DNA of 48,848 nt from Clostridiaceae bacterium (GTDB taxonomy: Bacteria > Bacillota > Clostridia > Oscillospirales > Acutalibacteraceae): NCBI GenBank assembly GCA_016293225.1, contig JAEDEQ010000004.1, forward strand, positions 1 through 48,848. Direction: 5' to 3'. Position numbers and translations under genes: made by a program. The notes beneath the pieces were generated by a model, which made no database searches, was not told where the DNA came from, and saw nothing but the letters and a program-made list of their open reading frames with translations. Each line of letters starts with the position of its first letter. Position 1 is the stretch's first letter. Below are positions 35,301-42,094 of the stretch, in pieces.

Positions 35301-36018
35301 CGAGCCGGAAATTTTTGTTATCAACAACCGTTCGGCAAAGGCGGTCGGCGAAAGCGTTGAAGCGTTTGCAAAAAGCCTTGAAAAAGCCCAGATTGTCTTC
35401 ATTCCCGGCGGATTTTCCGGCGGCGACGAGCCGGACGGCAGCGGAAAGTTTATTACCGCGTTCTTCCGCAACGCTGCGGTCAAAGAGCAGGTTTCCGCTT
35501 TGCTTGAGCAGCGCGACGGCCTCATGTGCGGAATCTGCAACGGTTTTCAGGCTCTTATAAAGCTCGGTCTTGTTCCCTACGGAAAAATTATTGATACCGA
35601 TGAAAGCTGTCCCACCCTCACATACAACACCATTGCCCGGCACCAGTCAAGGATAGTCCGGACGCGCATTGCGTCTAATAAATCTCCGTGGCTTGCGCAG
35701 ACTGAGGTCGGAGACATCTATTCGGTTCCCGTTTCGCACGGCGAGGGCAGATTCATCGCAAGCGAGGAGCTTATTGCAAAGCTTGCCGAAAACGGTCAGA
35801 TTGCAACTCAGTATGTTGACGAAAACGGCAGCGCCTCAAACGATATCCGCTTCAATCCCAACGGCTCGTTTTTCGCGGTTGAGGGCATCACCTCGCCCGA
35901 CGGAAGGGTGTTCGGAAAAATGGGTCACAGCGAACGCTGCGGCGCCGGTCTTTACAAAAATGTTCCGGGAGATTATAATATTAATATGTTCTCCTCGGCA
36001 GTTAAATATTTTAAATAA
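32326..36018 (+). CDS. purL: FGAM synthase, large single-chain form (PurL)
   Basis: Converts FGAR to FGAM with glutamine and ATP. The 1230-aa protein fuses what Bacillus makes as PurS, PurL and PurQ: an N-terminal PurS-like region, two AIR-synthetase-like halves (KNETHNHPTEIEPFGGAATC in the first), and a C-terminal class I glutamine amidotransferase with Cys1071 in GICNGFQ and GGFSGGDEPDG upstream. The single-chain form is usual in Clostridia and Proteobacteria. It starts directly after the purD stop, and fhs follows 13 bp after it. Confidence 0.97.
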   Translation: MVYRIYTEKKKELAAEAKALLADIGSLLQIKGVTDVRVINRYDAENITKELFDYAVRTVFSEPQLDITFEELENDGASVFAVEYLPGQFDQRADSAAQCIQLISQSERPLIRTAKVYLLYGNVSAKELEEIKKYVINPVEAREAQLKKPQTLALKYDIPTTVKTLYGFTSLDEKGLCSFVEKYSLAMDTDDIKFCQDYFKYEQRDPTMTEIRMIDTYWSDHCRHTTFLTHIDAVKFEDELLQNAYDDYIAIRKQLGRTKPVCLMDLATVAVKYLSSKGKLSKLDESEEINACTVKIKVDADGKDEDWLLLFKNETHNHPTEIEPFGGAATCIGGAIRDPLSGRAYVYGAMRVTGAADPLKKVSETLPGKLPQRKIVTTAADGYSSYGNQIGLATGIVDEIYHEGYAAKRMEIGAVIAAAPAENVRREKPESGDIVILLGGSTGRDGCGGATGSSKSHTLKSLETCGAEVQKGNAPEERKLQRLFRNSEACRMIKRCNDFGAGGVSVAIGELADGLEIDLNAVPKKYDGLDGTELAISESQERMAVVVEKENVDRFLALANSENLQAVPVAVVKEEPRLVMNWNGKAIVDISRKFLNSNGAQKHVTAITEKLQSYKKTVTGGFCENYLSLAADLNVCSKRGLAEQFDSTIGAGTVLMPFGGRRQLTPVQAMVQKVSAEKKHTDTCSLMAWGFNPFITEKSPYHGAYLAVVESVSKLIATGAEFEDVYLTFQEYFERLGKEPKRWGKPLAALLGALKAQTELQIAAIGGKDSMSGTFENLDVPPTLVSFAVTTDKTENIVPNEFKKSGNKVFLISPEYDENELPKTESLLAAFARVTKLLRSKKAVSCYTPTYGGIAEAVMKMCFGNSLGFEYNEKLSVADIFGYSYGSFLVETKEDIENALFIGTVTDKKAVSFKDESLSLERLLGEYENKLEKVFRCNIETDESVPAKTFSYQTEKRPSPAIKIAKPRVLIPVFPGTNCEYDSARAMRDAGAEPEIFVINNRSAKAVGESVEAFAKSLEKAQIVFIPGGFSGGDEPDGSGKFITAFFRNAAVKEQVSALLEQRDGLMCGICNGFQALIKLGLVPYGKIIDTDESCPTLTYNTIARHQSRIVRTRIASNKSPWLAQTEVGDIYSVPVSHGEGRFIASEELIAKLAENGQIATQYVDENGSASNDIRFNPNGSFFAVEGITSPDGRVFGKMGHSERCGAGLYKNVPGDYNINMFSSAVKYFK

Positions 36019-36031
36019 GGGGTGCTGAAAA

Positions 36032-37708
36032 ATGGGATACCTGTCGGACATTGAGATAGCGCAGGGCTGTGAAATGAAGCCCGTTACGGAAATTGCACAG
36101 TCAGCCGGCATTGACGAAAAATACGTTGAACAATACGGACGCTACAAGGCAAAAATTGACCTTTCAATATTAAAGGAAAACAAGAACGAAAACGGAAAGC
36201 TTGTTCTTGTTACGGCTATCACCCCCACCCCTGCGGGCGAGGGTAAGACCACAACCACGATAGGCCTTGCGGACGGACTCAGAAGGCTCGGCAAAAACGC
36301 CGTTGTTGTGCTCAGGGAGCCGTCGCTCGGACCGGTTTTCGGAATCAAGGGCGGCGCAGCCGGCGGCGGCTATGCGCAGGTTGTTCCGATGGAGGACATC
36401 AACCTCCATTTCACGGGCGATTTCCACGCTATAGGCGCGGCGAACAATCTGCTTGCCGCAATGCTTGACAACCACATCAAGCAGGGCAACGAGCTCGGCA
36501 TTGACGTGCGCAGAATAACATGGAAGCGCTGCGTTGATATGAACGACCGCCAGCTGCGAAACATTACAGACGGTCTCGGCGGCGTTGCAAACGGCGTTCC
36601 GCGTGAGGACGGCTTTGACATCACCGTTGCAAGCGAGGTGATGGCGGTGCTCTGCCTTTCGGGCTCGATAACCGACCTCAAGCAGCGCCTTTCAAAAATT
36701 ATTGTGGGCTACACCTTTGAAGGCAGACCCGTAACCTGCGCCGACCTGGGGGCGCAGGGAGCAATGGCGGCGCTGCTTAAGGACGCGCTCAAGCCGAACC
36801 TTGTTCAGACTCTTGAGGGTACTCCTGCCCTTGTCCACGGCGGCCCGTTTGCAAATATTGCCCACGGCTGCAACAGCGTTACCGCAACAAAGCTTGCGCT
36901 GAAGCTTGGCGATTACGCCGTTACGGAGGCCGGCTTCGGCGCCGACCTCGGAGCGGAAAAATTCCTTGACATCAAGTGCAGAGCCGCCGGACTTACTCCG
37001 TCGGCGGTGGTAATTGTTGCAACCGTCCGCGCGCTCAAAATGCACGGCGGTCTTGACAAAAAGAGCCTTGACACCGAAGACCTCATAGCGCTTGAAAAGG
37101 GCGTGCCGAATCTTCTGCGCCACGTTTCCAACATCAAAAACGTTTATAAGCTACCCTGCGTTGTTGCGGTCAACCGTTTTCCGACCGATACCGACAGGGA
37201 GATTGAATTCATCATTGAAAAATGCAAAGCTCTCGGCGTCAACGTTGTCCTTTCCACAGTTTGGGCGGAGGGCGGAAAAGGCGGCGAAGCGCTTGCAAGG
37301 GAGGTTGTCAGACTCTGCAACGAGGAAAAGGGAGATTTCACCTTCAGCTATGACCTTGACTGCACCATTGAGGAAAAAATTGAAGCCGTTGTTAAAAAAA
37401 TCTACGGCGGAAAGGGTATAAAAATCCTGCCTGCCGCGCAGAAGCAAATTGACAGGCTGACTGCGCTCGGCTTTGACAAATGCCCGGTCTGCATTGCAAA
37501 AACTCAGTACAGCTTTTCCGATGACCCGTCCCTCACCGGCGCACCGGAGGACTTCACCGTTACGGTCAGGAACGTTAAAATTTCCGCCGGCGCAAGCTTT
37601 GTTGTTGTCCTCACGGGCGATATTATGACAATGCCCGGACTTCCGAAGCGCCCTGCCGCGGAAAGAATAGACGTTGACGAAAACGGAAAAATCTCCGGTC
37701 TGTTTTGA
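36032..37708 (+). CDS. fhs: Formate-tetrahydrofolate ligase
   Basis: Makes 10-formyl-THF from formate, THF and ATP in the cytoplasm, feeding PurN and PurH; in acetogens it also serves one-carbon fixation. The 558-aa protein has the nucleotide-binding ITPTPAGEGKTTTTIGL (about 62-78), REPSLGPVFGIKGGAAGGG, and HGGPFANIAHGCNS. Length is normal. Its place at the end of a ZTP-controlled operon is meaningful: ZTP signals exactly the cofactor shortage that Fhs relieves. A GGGGTG site precedes the ATG. Confidence 0.97.
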   Translation: MGYLSDIEIAQGCEMKPVTEIAQSAGIDEKYVEQYGRYKAKIDLSILKENKNENGKLVLVTAITPTPAGEGKTTTTIGLADGLRRLGKNAVVVLREPSLGPVFGIKGGAAGGGYAQVVPMEDINLHFTGDFHAIGAANNLLAAMLDNHIKQGNELGIDVRRITWKRCVDMNDRQLRNITDGLGGVANGVPREDGFDITVASEVMAVLCLSGSITDLKQRLSKIIVGYTFEGRPVTCADLGAQGAMAALLKDALKPNLVQTLEGTPALVHGGPFANIAHGCNSVTATKLALKLGDYAVTEAGFGADLGAEKFLDIKCRAAGLTPSAVVIVATVRALKMHGGLDKKSLDTEDLIALEKGVPNLLRHVSNIKNVYKLPCVVAVNRFPTDTDREIEFIIEKCKALGVNVVLSTVWAEGGKGGEALAREVVRLCNEEKGDFTFSYDLDCTIEEKIEAVVKKIYGGKGIKILPAAQKQIDRLTALGFDKCPVCIAKTQYSFSDDPSLTGAPEDFTVTVRNVKISAGASFVVVLTGDIMTMPGLPKRPAAERIDVDENGKISGLF

Positions 37709-37709
37709 T

Positions 37710-38204
37710 ATGAGCGAAAGAGAACACCTCCTTCACCCGATACCGCCGGTCTGGAACAGGGAAAGCCGGGTTCTTGTTCTCGGCTCCTTTCCGTCGGTGA
37801 AATCAAGGGAAACCGGCTTTTTTTACGGTCACAGCCAAAACCGCTTCTGGCGTGTACTCGCCGCCGTTTTTGACTCTCCCCTGCCCAAAACGATTGAAGA
37901 AAAAAAGCGGCTTCTGCTTGAAAACAACATCGCGCTCTGGGACGTTATTGCCTCCTGCGAAATTTCAGGATCTTCCGACAGCTCAATTAAAAACGCAAAA
38001 CCGAACGATATTCTGCCGATAATCAATGAAAGCAGAATTTCCGCCGTTTTTGCCAACGGAAACACCGCCGCAAGACTTTATGAAAAGTACGTTTTCCCCT
38101 CGGTAAAAATCAGGGCGGCCGTCCTCCCCTCAACAAGTCCGGCAAACGCAAGGTTCACCCTTGAAATGCTTATTGAAAGCTGGAGCGTTATTAAAACCCG
38201 GTGA
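37710..38204 (+). CDS. DNA-deoxyinosine (hypoxanthine-DNA) glycosylase, UDG superfamily
   Basis: A 164-aa uracil-DNA glycosylase superfamily protein of the hypoxanthine-DNA glycosylase type, removing deaminated adenine from DNA. Seen motifs: LVLGSFPSVKS at the N-terminal active-site loop, YGHSQNRFWRVL, and LPSTSPANAR in the C-terminal loop. ATG at 37710 lies one base after the fhs stop; GAAAG and the end of fhs provide the RBS region, so it is coupled to fhs. Linking removal of hypoxanthine to an IMP-producing operon makes sense if IMP/dITP misincorporation rises with purine flux, but this is inference. Confidence 0.82.
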   Translation: MSEREHLLHPIPPVWNRESRVLVLGSFPSVKSRETGFFYGHSQNRFWRVLAAVFDSPLPKTIEEKKRLLLENNIALWDVIASCEISGSSDSSIKNAKPNDILPIINESRISAVFANGNTAARLYEKYVFPSVKIRAAVLPSTSPANARFTLEMLIESWSVIKTR

Positions 38205-38222
38205 CCGGTTTTGTTCTTTTTT
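38193..38222 (+). terminator. Terminator of the purine operon
   Basis: AAAACC...CCGGTTTT hairpin overlapping the stop codon of the glycosylase gene, followed by GTTCTTTTTT. It closes a 13.7-kb transcription unit begun at 24536. Confidence 0.7.
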
Positions 38223-38259
38223 AAAAGCAGAAAAAAAGACGATTTCTTCAATTTTACCC

Positions 38260-38287
38260 TTGACAAACGGATATTTATGGCTATAAT
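38260..38287 (+). promoter_or_regulatory. Promoter of htpG
   Basis: TTGACA (38260-38265), 16-bp spacer, TATAAT (38282-38287). The CIRCE operator begins 5 bp after the -10 box, covering the transcription start. Confidence 0.88.
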
Positions 38288-38291
38288 AGTT

Positions 38292-38318
38292 TTAGCACTC
38301 GAAGCAGTAGAGTGCTAA
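38292..38318 (+). promoter_or_regulatory. CIRCE operator (HrcA-binding site)
   Basis: TTAGCACTC, nine bases, GAGTGCTAA: an exact match to the CIRCE consensus. HrcA bound here should block transcription of htpG until heat or misfolded protein titrates GroEL. The hrcA gene is not in this window. Confidence 0.97.
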
Positions 38319-38372
38319 AACTATTTTTTAACTTTATCCGCCGGGATTCCCGGCAGATGTATAAACGGAGTT

Positions 38373-38541
38373 GATTTAGCGTGAAAAATCACGCTAAATC
38401 ACAAAATTATATGTCCCTCAAAATTTGTGCAAGGCACAAATTTTGAGATGGACTAAATTACCATCACGCCTTGTCCGGCTACAACAGGGGTTAACGTGAT
38501 TTTTAATAAACTATTTGTAGCCGGAAAGGCTATGGTAATTT
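38373..38541 (+). repeat. Palindrome-dense insert between RBS-like site and htpG start
   Basis: Three consecutive stems: 12 bp perfect (38373-38384/38389-38400, AAAA loop); 14 bp perfect, extendable by 4 (38417-38430/38434-38447); and a 10+5+10-bp interrupted stem (38455-38484/38515-38541). Just before them ACGGAG at 38365-38370 is an orphan Shine-Dalgarno. If 38378-38543 were removed, it would sit 7 nt before the htpG ATG. This suggests insertion of a MITE-like element. Alternatively the last stem, which pairs the AAAGG in front of the ATG, is an RNA thermometer. Confidence 0.6.
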
Positions 38542-38543
38542 TT

Positions 38544-40421
38544 ATGGCAAAAAAACAGTTTAAGGCTGAATCAAAAAAACTTCTTGATATGATGATCAAT
38601 TCGATCTATACCAATAAGGACATCTTTCTTCGTGAGCTGATCTCGAACGCAAGCGACGCGCTCGATAAGCTCTATTACAACTCGCTTTCAGAAAACGCCT
38701 CCGGCCTTTCAAGGGACGATTACATAATTCAGATTAAACCCGACAAGGAAAACAGAACCCTCACAATTTCCGATAACGGCTGCGGAATGGACGCAAAGGA
38801 GCTTGAAAGCAACCTCGGCACCATTGCAAAAAGCGGCTCGCTCGACTTCAAAAATGCCGCCGAAAAGGGCAAGGACGTTGAGATCATCGGTCAGTTCGGC
38901 GTTGGTTTTTACTCGGCGTTCATGGTCAGCGACGAGGTCACCGTCCAAAGCCGTCCGCACGGCGCAGACGAGGCTTACTGCTGGAAGTCAAGCGGCGTTG
39001 ACGGCTACACCGTTACCCCCTGCGAAAAGGAGACTGCCGGCACAACCGTAACGCTCAAAATTAAGGAAAACACCGAAAACGAAAACTTTGACAAGTACCT
39101 TGATCCCTATACTATTAAAGATATCGTTTCAAAATACTCCGATTATATCCGCTATCCTATCATGATGGATATGGAAACGTCAAAGCTTAAGGAAGGAACC
39201 GAGGACGAATACGAAACCGTTACCGAGCCGACTCAGCTCAACAGCATGGTACCCCTTTGGAGAAAGAACAAGAACGAGATCAAAAAGGAGGATTATGACA
39301 ACTTCTATAAATCAAAATTCTATGACTATGAAGATCCGCTTCTGACAATTCACTCAAAAACCGAGGGTCAGCTTTCATATGACGCACTCCTTTATATCCC
39401 GGCTCACGCCTCTTATGATTACTACTCAAAGGAATATGAAAAGGGTCTGCAGCTTTACTCAAACGGCGTTCTCATCATGGACAAATGCGCCGACCTGCTC
39501 CCCGATTACTTCAGCTTTGTCAAAGGCCTTGTTGATTCAGCCGACCTCACGCTGAACATCTCGCGCGAGACGCTTCAGCAGGATCATCTTCTTAAAATCA
39601 TTGCAAAGAATCTTGAAAAGAAGATTAAATCCGAGCTTGAAAAAATGCTCAAAAACAAGCGCGAGGATTATGAAAAGTTCTACAAAGCGTTCGGACTTCA
39701 GCTCAAGTTCGGAATCTACAACGGTTTCGGCGTACACAAGGACGTTCTCAAGGATCTTGTAATGTTCCACTCCTCAAGCGAGAAAAAGCTTGTCACCCTC
39801 GGCGAATATGTTTCAAGAATGAAAGAGGAGCAGAAAACAATCTACTACGCCTGCGGCGAAACGACCGACAAAATTGATATGCTTCCGCAAGCCGACGCAG
39901 TCAAGGCAAAGGGCTTTGAAATTCTTTACTGCACCGATGACGTTGATGAATTTGCAATCCAGATGCTGCGCGAATATAACGACAAGACCTTCACCAACAT
40001 CTGCGCAGACAAGCTTGACCTTGACACCGAGGAGGAGAAAAAGGCGCTTGAGGACGAAAACAAGGACTGCTCAGAGCTTTTTGAAACAATCAAGTCCGCT
40101 CTTGACTCAAAGGTTTCCGTTGTCCGCTTCACGAATAATCTCCACGGGCACCCGGTCTGCCTGACGAGCGAGGGTATGCTTTCGCTTGAGATGGAAAAGG
40201 TTCTAAGCTCCATGCCGAACGGAAACTCAATGAAAGCCGAGCTTGTGCTTGAAATCAACCGCAGCCACCCGATTGCCGAAAAGCTCAAGACCCTCTTTGA
40301 AACCGACAGGGACAAGCTTGCAAAATATGCTAAGATTCTTTATGCAGAAGCCTGCCTCATCAGCGGAAAGAGCGTTGAAAACCCGGCCGAATTCAGCGAG
40401 CTTGTTTGCGAGCTTATGTAA
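38544..40421 (+). CDS. htpG: Chaperone HtpG (Hsp90)
   Basis: ATP-dependent dimeric Hsp90 chaperone. The 625-aa protein begins with the canonical MAKKQFKAESKKLLDMMINS and has the Bergerat ATP-binding motifs ELISNASDALDK, DNGCGMDAKEL and GQFGVGFYSAFMV, then the middle-domain catalytic Arg in NISRETLQQD and a C-terminal dimerisation domain. The start codon is chosen by homology: the RBS in front is weak (AAAGG, 14 nt away). A GTG at 38496 with AGGGG upstream could add 16 residues (VIFNKLF...). Expression is heat-inducible through CIRCE. The long structured leader is unusual for this gene. Confidence 0.95.
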   Translation: MAKKQFKAESKKLLDMMINSIYTNKDIFLRELISNASDALDKLYYNSLSENASGLSRDDYIIQIKPDKENRTLTISDNGCGMDAKELESNLGTIAKSGSLDFKNAAEKGKDVEIIGQFGVGFYSAFMVSDEVTVQSRPHGADEAYCWKSSGVDGYTVTPCEKETAGTTVTLKIKENTENENFDKYLDPYTIKDIVSKYSDYIRYPIMMDMETSKLKEGTEDEYETVTEPTQLNSMVPLWRKNKNEIKKEDYDNFYKSKFYDYEDPLLTIHSKTEGQLSYDALLYIPAHASYDYYSKEYEKGLQLYSNGVLIMDKCADLLPDYFSFVKGLVDSADLTLNISRETLQQDHLLKIIAKNLEKKIKSELEKMLKNKREDYEKFYKAFGLQLKFGIYNGFGVHKDVLKDLVMFHSSSEKKLVTLGEYVSRMKEEQKTIYYACGETTDKIDMLPQADAVKAKGFEILYCTDDVDEFAIQMLREYNDKTFTNICADKLDLDTEEEKKALEDENKDCSELFETIKSALDSKVSVVRFTNNLHGHPVCLTSEGMLSLEMEKVLSSMPNGNSMKAELVLEINRSHPIAEKLKTLFETDRDKLAKYAKILYAEACLISGKSVENPAEFSELVCELM

Positions 40422-40435
40422 AACAAAACAAAAAA

Positions 40436-40461
40436 GCCGCTTGACTTTTGCCGGGCGGTCG
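40436..40461 (+). repeat. Promoter-bearing repeat, copy 1
   Basis: GCCGCTTGACTTTTGCCGGGCGGTCG-type repeat found three times within 2 kb (here, 40771 and 42329) with one or two differences. It includes a -35 box and a conserved GC-rich spacer. This copy has a full TATAAT. Confidence 0.8.
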
Positions 40462-40469
40462 AGTATAAT
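40441..40469 (+). promoter_or_regulatory. Promoter of the antitoxin-like RNA
   Basis: TTGACT (40441-40446), 17-bp spacer, TATAAT (40464-40469), with transcription starting near 40476 and running toward the small toxin-like gene on the opposite strand. No plus-strand reading frame follows, so it should make a short RNA. Confidence 0.75.
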
Positions 40470-40475
40470 ATTAAT

Positions 40476-40565
40476 GTAACAAGGGTGCCGCGATAAGCGG
40501 TTACTCCACTTATTTGGGTATTTTAAGAAACACCGCAAGTGGAAGTGGGCGGTGTTTCTTAGTTT
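40476..40565 (+). ncRNA. Putative antisense antitoxin RNA (type I system)
   Basis: A predicted RNA of about 90 nt from the promoter at 40441. It contains a small hairpin CCGC-GATAA-GCGG and ends at the 12-bp hairpin 40525-40560 followed by AGTTTAT. It is transcribed toward the toxin-like gene at 40575-40679 and overlaps the 3' untranslated part of that mRNA. Convergent RNAs meeting at a shared bidirectional terminator are the layout of the Fst/par and TxpA/RatA type I loci. Base-pairing to the toxin mRNA over the hairpin region would be perfect because the strands are complementary. Confidence 0.5.
40525..40560. terminator. Shared bidirectional hairpin of the toxin-antitoxin-like locus
   Basis: AAGAAACACCGC (40525-40536) and GCGGTGTTTCTT (40549-40560) form a perfect 12-bp stem. 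U-rich stretches are short on both sides, so termination strength is uncertain. Confidence 0.6.
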
Positions 40566-40574
40566 ATATGTTGA

Positions 40575-40679
40575 CTAAGAGTTTTTCTTTTTACTATTAT
40601 ATAAGTAAAGAGAGATAACACTTATGACAAGTCCGAGTATTTCGACAACAAGACGTATTATATCGATGACCTGTGCTAT
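40575..40679 (-). CDS. Type I toxin-like single-membrane-helix peptide with AUA at the start position
   Basis: A 34-codon frame encodes a hydrophobic helix with a basic end: AQVIDIIRLVVEILG, then LVISVISLYLYNSKKKNS, typical of TxpA/Fst-like or holin-like type I toxins. A strong SD (GAGGGGGTGAT) lies 6 nt before codon 1, but codon 1 is ATA, not ATG; one base change would give ATGGCACAG. The SD is locked in a hairpin with CCTCCTC upstream (7 pairs, AAAA loop), as in known type I toxin mRNAs. A promoter lies at 40736-40764 and an antisense RNA faces it. Either the toxin is inactivated by loss of its start codon or it uses AUA at low efficiency. Confidence 0.55.
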   Translation of the reverse strand: MAQVIDIIRLVVEILGLVISVISLYLYNSKKKNS

Positions 40680-40735
40680 GCTATCACCCCCTCTTTTGAG
40701 GAGGAACCGCCTACCGTATATCCGGCACCGGAGAT

Positions 40736-40764
40736 ATGCTATCATAATTGTCGAAATCTGTCAA
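40736..40764 (-). promoter_or_regulatory. Promoter of the toxin-like gene
   Basis: Minus-strand TTGACA (40759-40764), 17-bp spacer, TAGCAT (40736-40741). The leader of about 50 nt contains the SD-masking hairpin. Confidence 0.75.
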
Positions 40765-40770
40765 CTAAAA

Positions 40771-40796
40771 GCCGCTTGACTTTTGTCGGGCGGCCG
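40771..40796 (+). repeat. Promoter-bearing repeat, copy 2 (-10 lost)
   Basis: GCCGCTTGACTTTTGTCGGGCGGCCG-type copy in direct orientation 335 bp after copy 1, bracketing the toxin-like locus. The position of the -10 box reads AGTGGG, so this copy should not be an active promoter. Confidence 0.8.
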
Positions 40797-40852
40797 GCAG
40801 TGGGGGTTACTCTATAAGTTAAACCTCAAATTTGCAATAATTTCAGTTTTTC

Positions 40853-40881
40853 TTGCACACATAGGTTTTGTTTGCTATAAT
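40853..40881 (+). promoter_or_regulatory. Promoter of the LRR protein gene
   Basis: TTGCAC (40853-40858), 17-bp spacer, TATAAT (40876-40881), 38 bp before the ATG; GGCGGTGA serves as RBS. Confidence 0.75.
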
Positions 40882-40919
40882 AAATTTACCACTTTTTATT
40901 TTATGGCGGTGAATCAAAA

Positions 40920-42092
40920 ATGAAATCGGGAAGTAAAAAACTGAAAATATTTATCGCATTCGTTATAACTCTTGTCCTGGTGTTGACGGTGATAATGTTG
41001 GCTGTCGGCTTACCGTTTGCAACAGTACCGGCAAAGCCGGAGGGCGAAGATTCCATTGAAGGTTATTATACTTATACTGTTGAAAACGGCAAAGCAACCA
41101 TTACAGACTGTGCTCAAAACATCAGCGGTGATATTGCGATGCCGGAAACGCTTGGCGGTTATCCGGTAACGAACATCGAAGATGAGGCATTCTACGGTTG
41201 CACCAGTCTGACAGAATTAACAATCGGAAACAGCGTAACGAGCATCGGTCCGGCTGCATTCTCCGATTGCACCGGTCTGACAAAATTAACAATCGGAAAC
41301 AGTGTAACGAGCATCGGCGGTTATGCATTTTACTGTTGCACCGGTCTGACAAGCATAACAATCCCTGACAGAGTGACGAGCATCGGAAATAAGGCATTCT
41401 ACGGTTGCACCGGTCTGACAGAATTAACAATCGGAAACAGCGTAACGAGCATCGGAAATGAGGCATTCTCCGGTTGCACAGGTCTGACAAGCGCAACAAT
41501 CCCGGACAGAGTGACGAGCATCGGAAATAATGCATTCTACGGTTGCACCGGTCTGACAGAAATGAGTGTTGCTTCCGGTAACAGTGTTTATCACAGTAAA
41601 GGCAACTGTATAATTGAAACAGCATCAAAAAAGCTTATTGCCGGATGCAAAACCAGCATAATTCCGTCAGATGGAAGTGTAACGGGAATCGGCAGTCATG
41701 CATTCAGTTATTGTACAGGTCTGAATAGCATAACAATACCGGACAGCGTTAAAAGCATCGGCGATTATGCATTCTACCGTTGTACTGATCTGACAAGCGT
41801 AACAATCCCCGACAGCGTTACGGGCATCGGCGAGTATACATTCTCCGATTGCACCGGTCTAACAAGCGTAACAATCGGAAACAGCGTAACGAGCATCGGC
41901 GATTGGGCTTTCTATGGTTGCACAAGTCTGACAAGCATAACAATTCCCGACAGTGTGACGAGCATCGGTGGGGATGCTTTTAGCGGCGATATTACAAAGA
42001 TTCCAAGCTTCACCATCTGCGGCTGCACCGGTACCGCCGCAGAAGCCTATGCAAATGAAAACGGCTTCACCTTCATTGCCCTTGAAGATTAA
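40920..42092 (+). CDS. BspA-like leucine-rich repeat surface protein
   Basis: A 390-aa extracellular protein with a basic N-terminus and one hydrophobic signal/anchor segment (about 9-33). After a short YYTYTVENGKATITDC motif come about ten 23-residue BspA/TpLRR (LRR_5) repeats of the form CTGLTSITIPDSVTSIG.YAF, interrupted near residues 222-250 by a non-repeat insert (VYHSKGNCIIETASKKLIAG) seen in other BspA-like proteins. It ends with CGCTGTAAEAYANENGFTFI. Repeats are nearly identical in DNA (69-bp period), implying recent duplication. BspA-like proteins bind host or matrix components. The gene probably once continued: a matching C-terminal domain follows in the -1 frame. Confidence 0.88.
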   Translation: MKSGSKKLKIFIAFVITLVLVLTVIMLAVGLPFATVPAKPEGEDSIEGYYTYTVENGKATITDCAQNISGDIAMPETLGGYPVTNIEDEAFYGCTSLTELTIGNSVTSIGPAAFSDCTGLTKLTIGNSVTSIGGYAFYCCTGLTSITIPDRVTSIGNKAFYGCTGLTELTIGNSVTSIGNEAFSGCTGLTSATIPDRVTSIGNNAFYGCTGLTEMSVASGNSVYHSKGNCIIETASKKLIAGCKTSIIPSDGSVTGIGSHAFSYCTGLNSITIPDSVKSIGDYAFYRCTDLTSVTIPDSVTGIGEYTFSDCTGLTSVTIGNSVTSIGDWAFYGCTSLTSITIPDSVTSIGGDAFSGDITKIPSFTICGCTGTAAEAYANENGFTFIALED

Positions 42093-42094
42093 CG

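Noticed and set aside
36018..36032. Possible separate regulation of fhs
   Set aside because: Only 13 bp separate purL and fhs, with an RBS and no promoter or terminator; fhs belongs to the purine operon.
38380..38450. Short frame starting with GTG after ACGGAG upstream of htpG, a possible leader peptide
   Set aside because: It is encoded by the arms of perfect hairpins, and its reading frame follows from the palindromes; better explained as part of the structured insert.
40430..40458. A terminator for the toxin mRNA formed by CCGC/GCGG of repeat copy 1 followed by TTTTTT on the minus strand
   Set aside because: The stem is only 4 bp with a 14-nt loop; the 12-bp hairpin at 40525-40560 is a more credible end, so it was not listed as a feature.
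41160..42000. Regular DNA repeats with a fixed period, at first sight CRISPR-like or tandem repeats
   Set aside because: The 69-bp period is the coding sequence of 23-residue leucine-rich repeats in one open frame; there are no unique spacers of CRISPR size.
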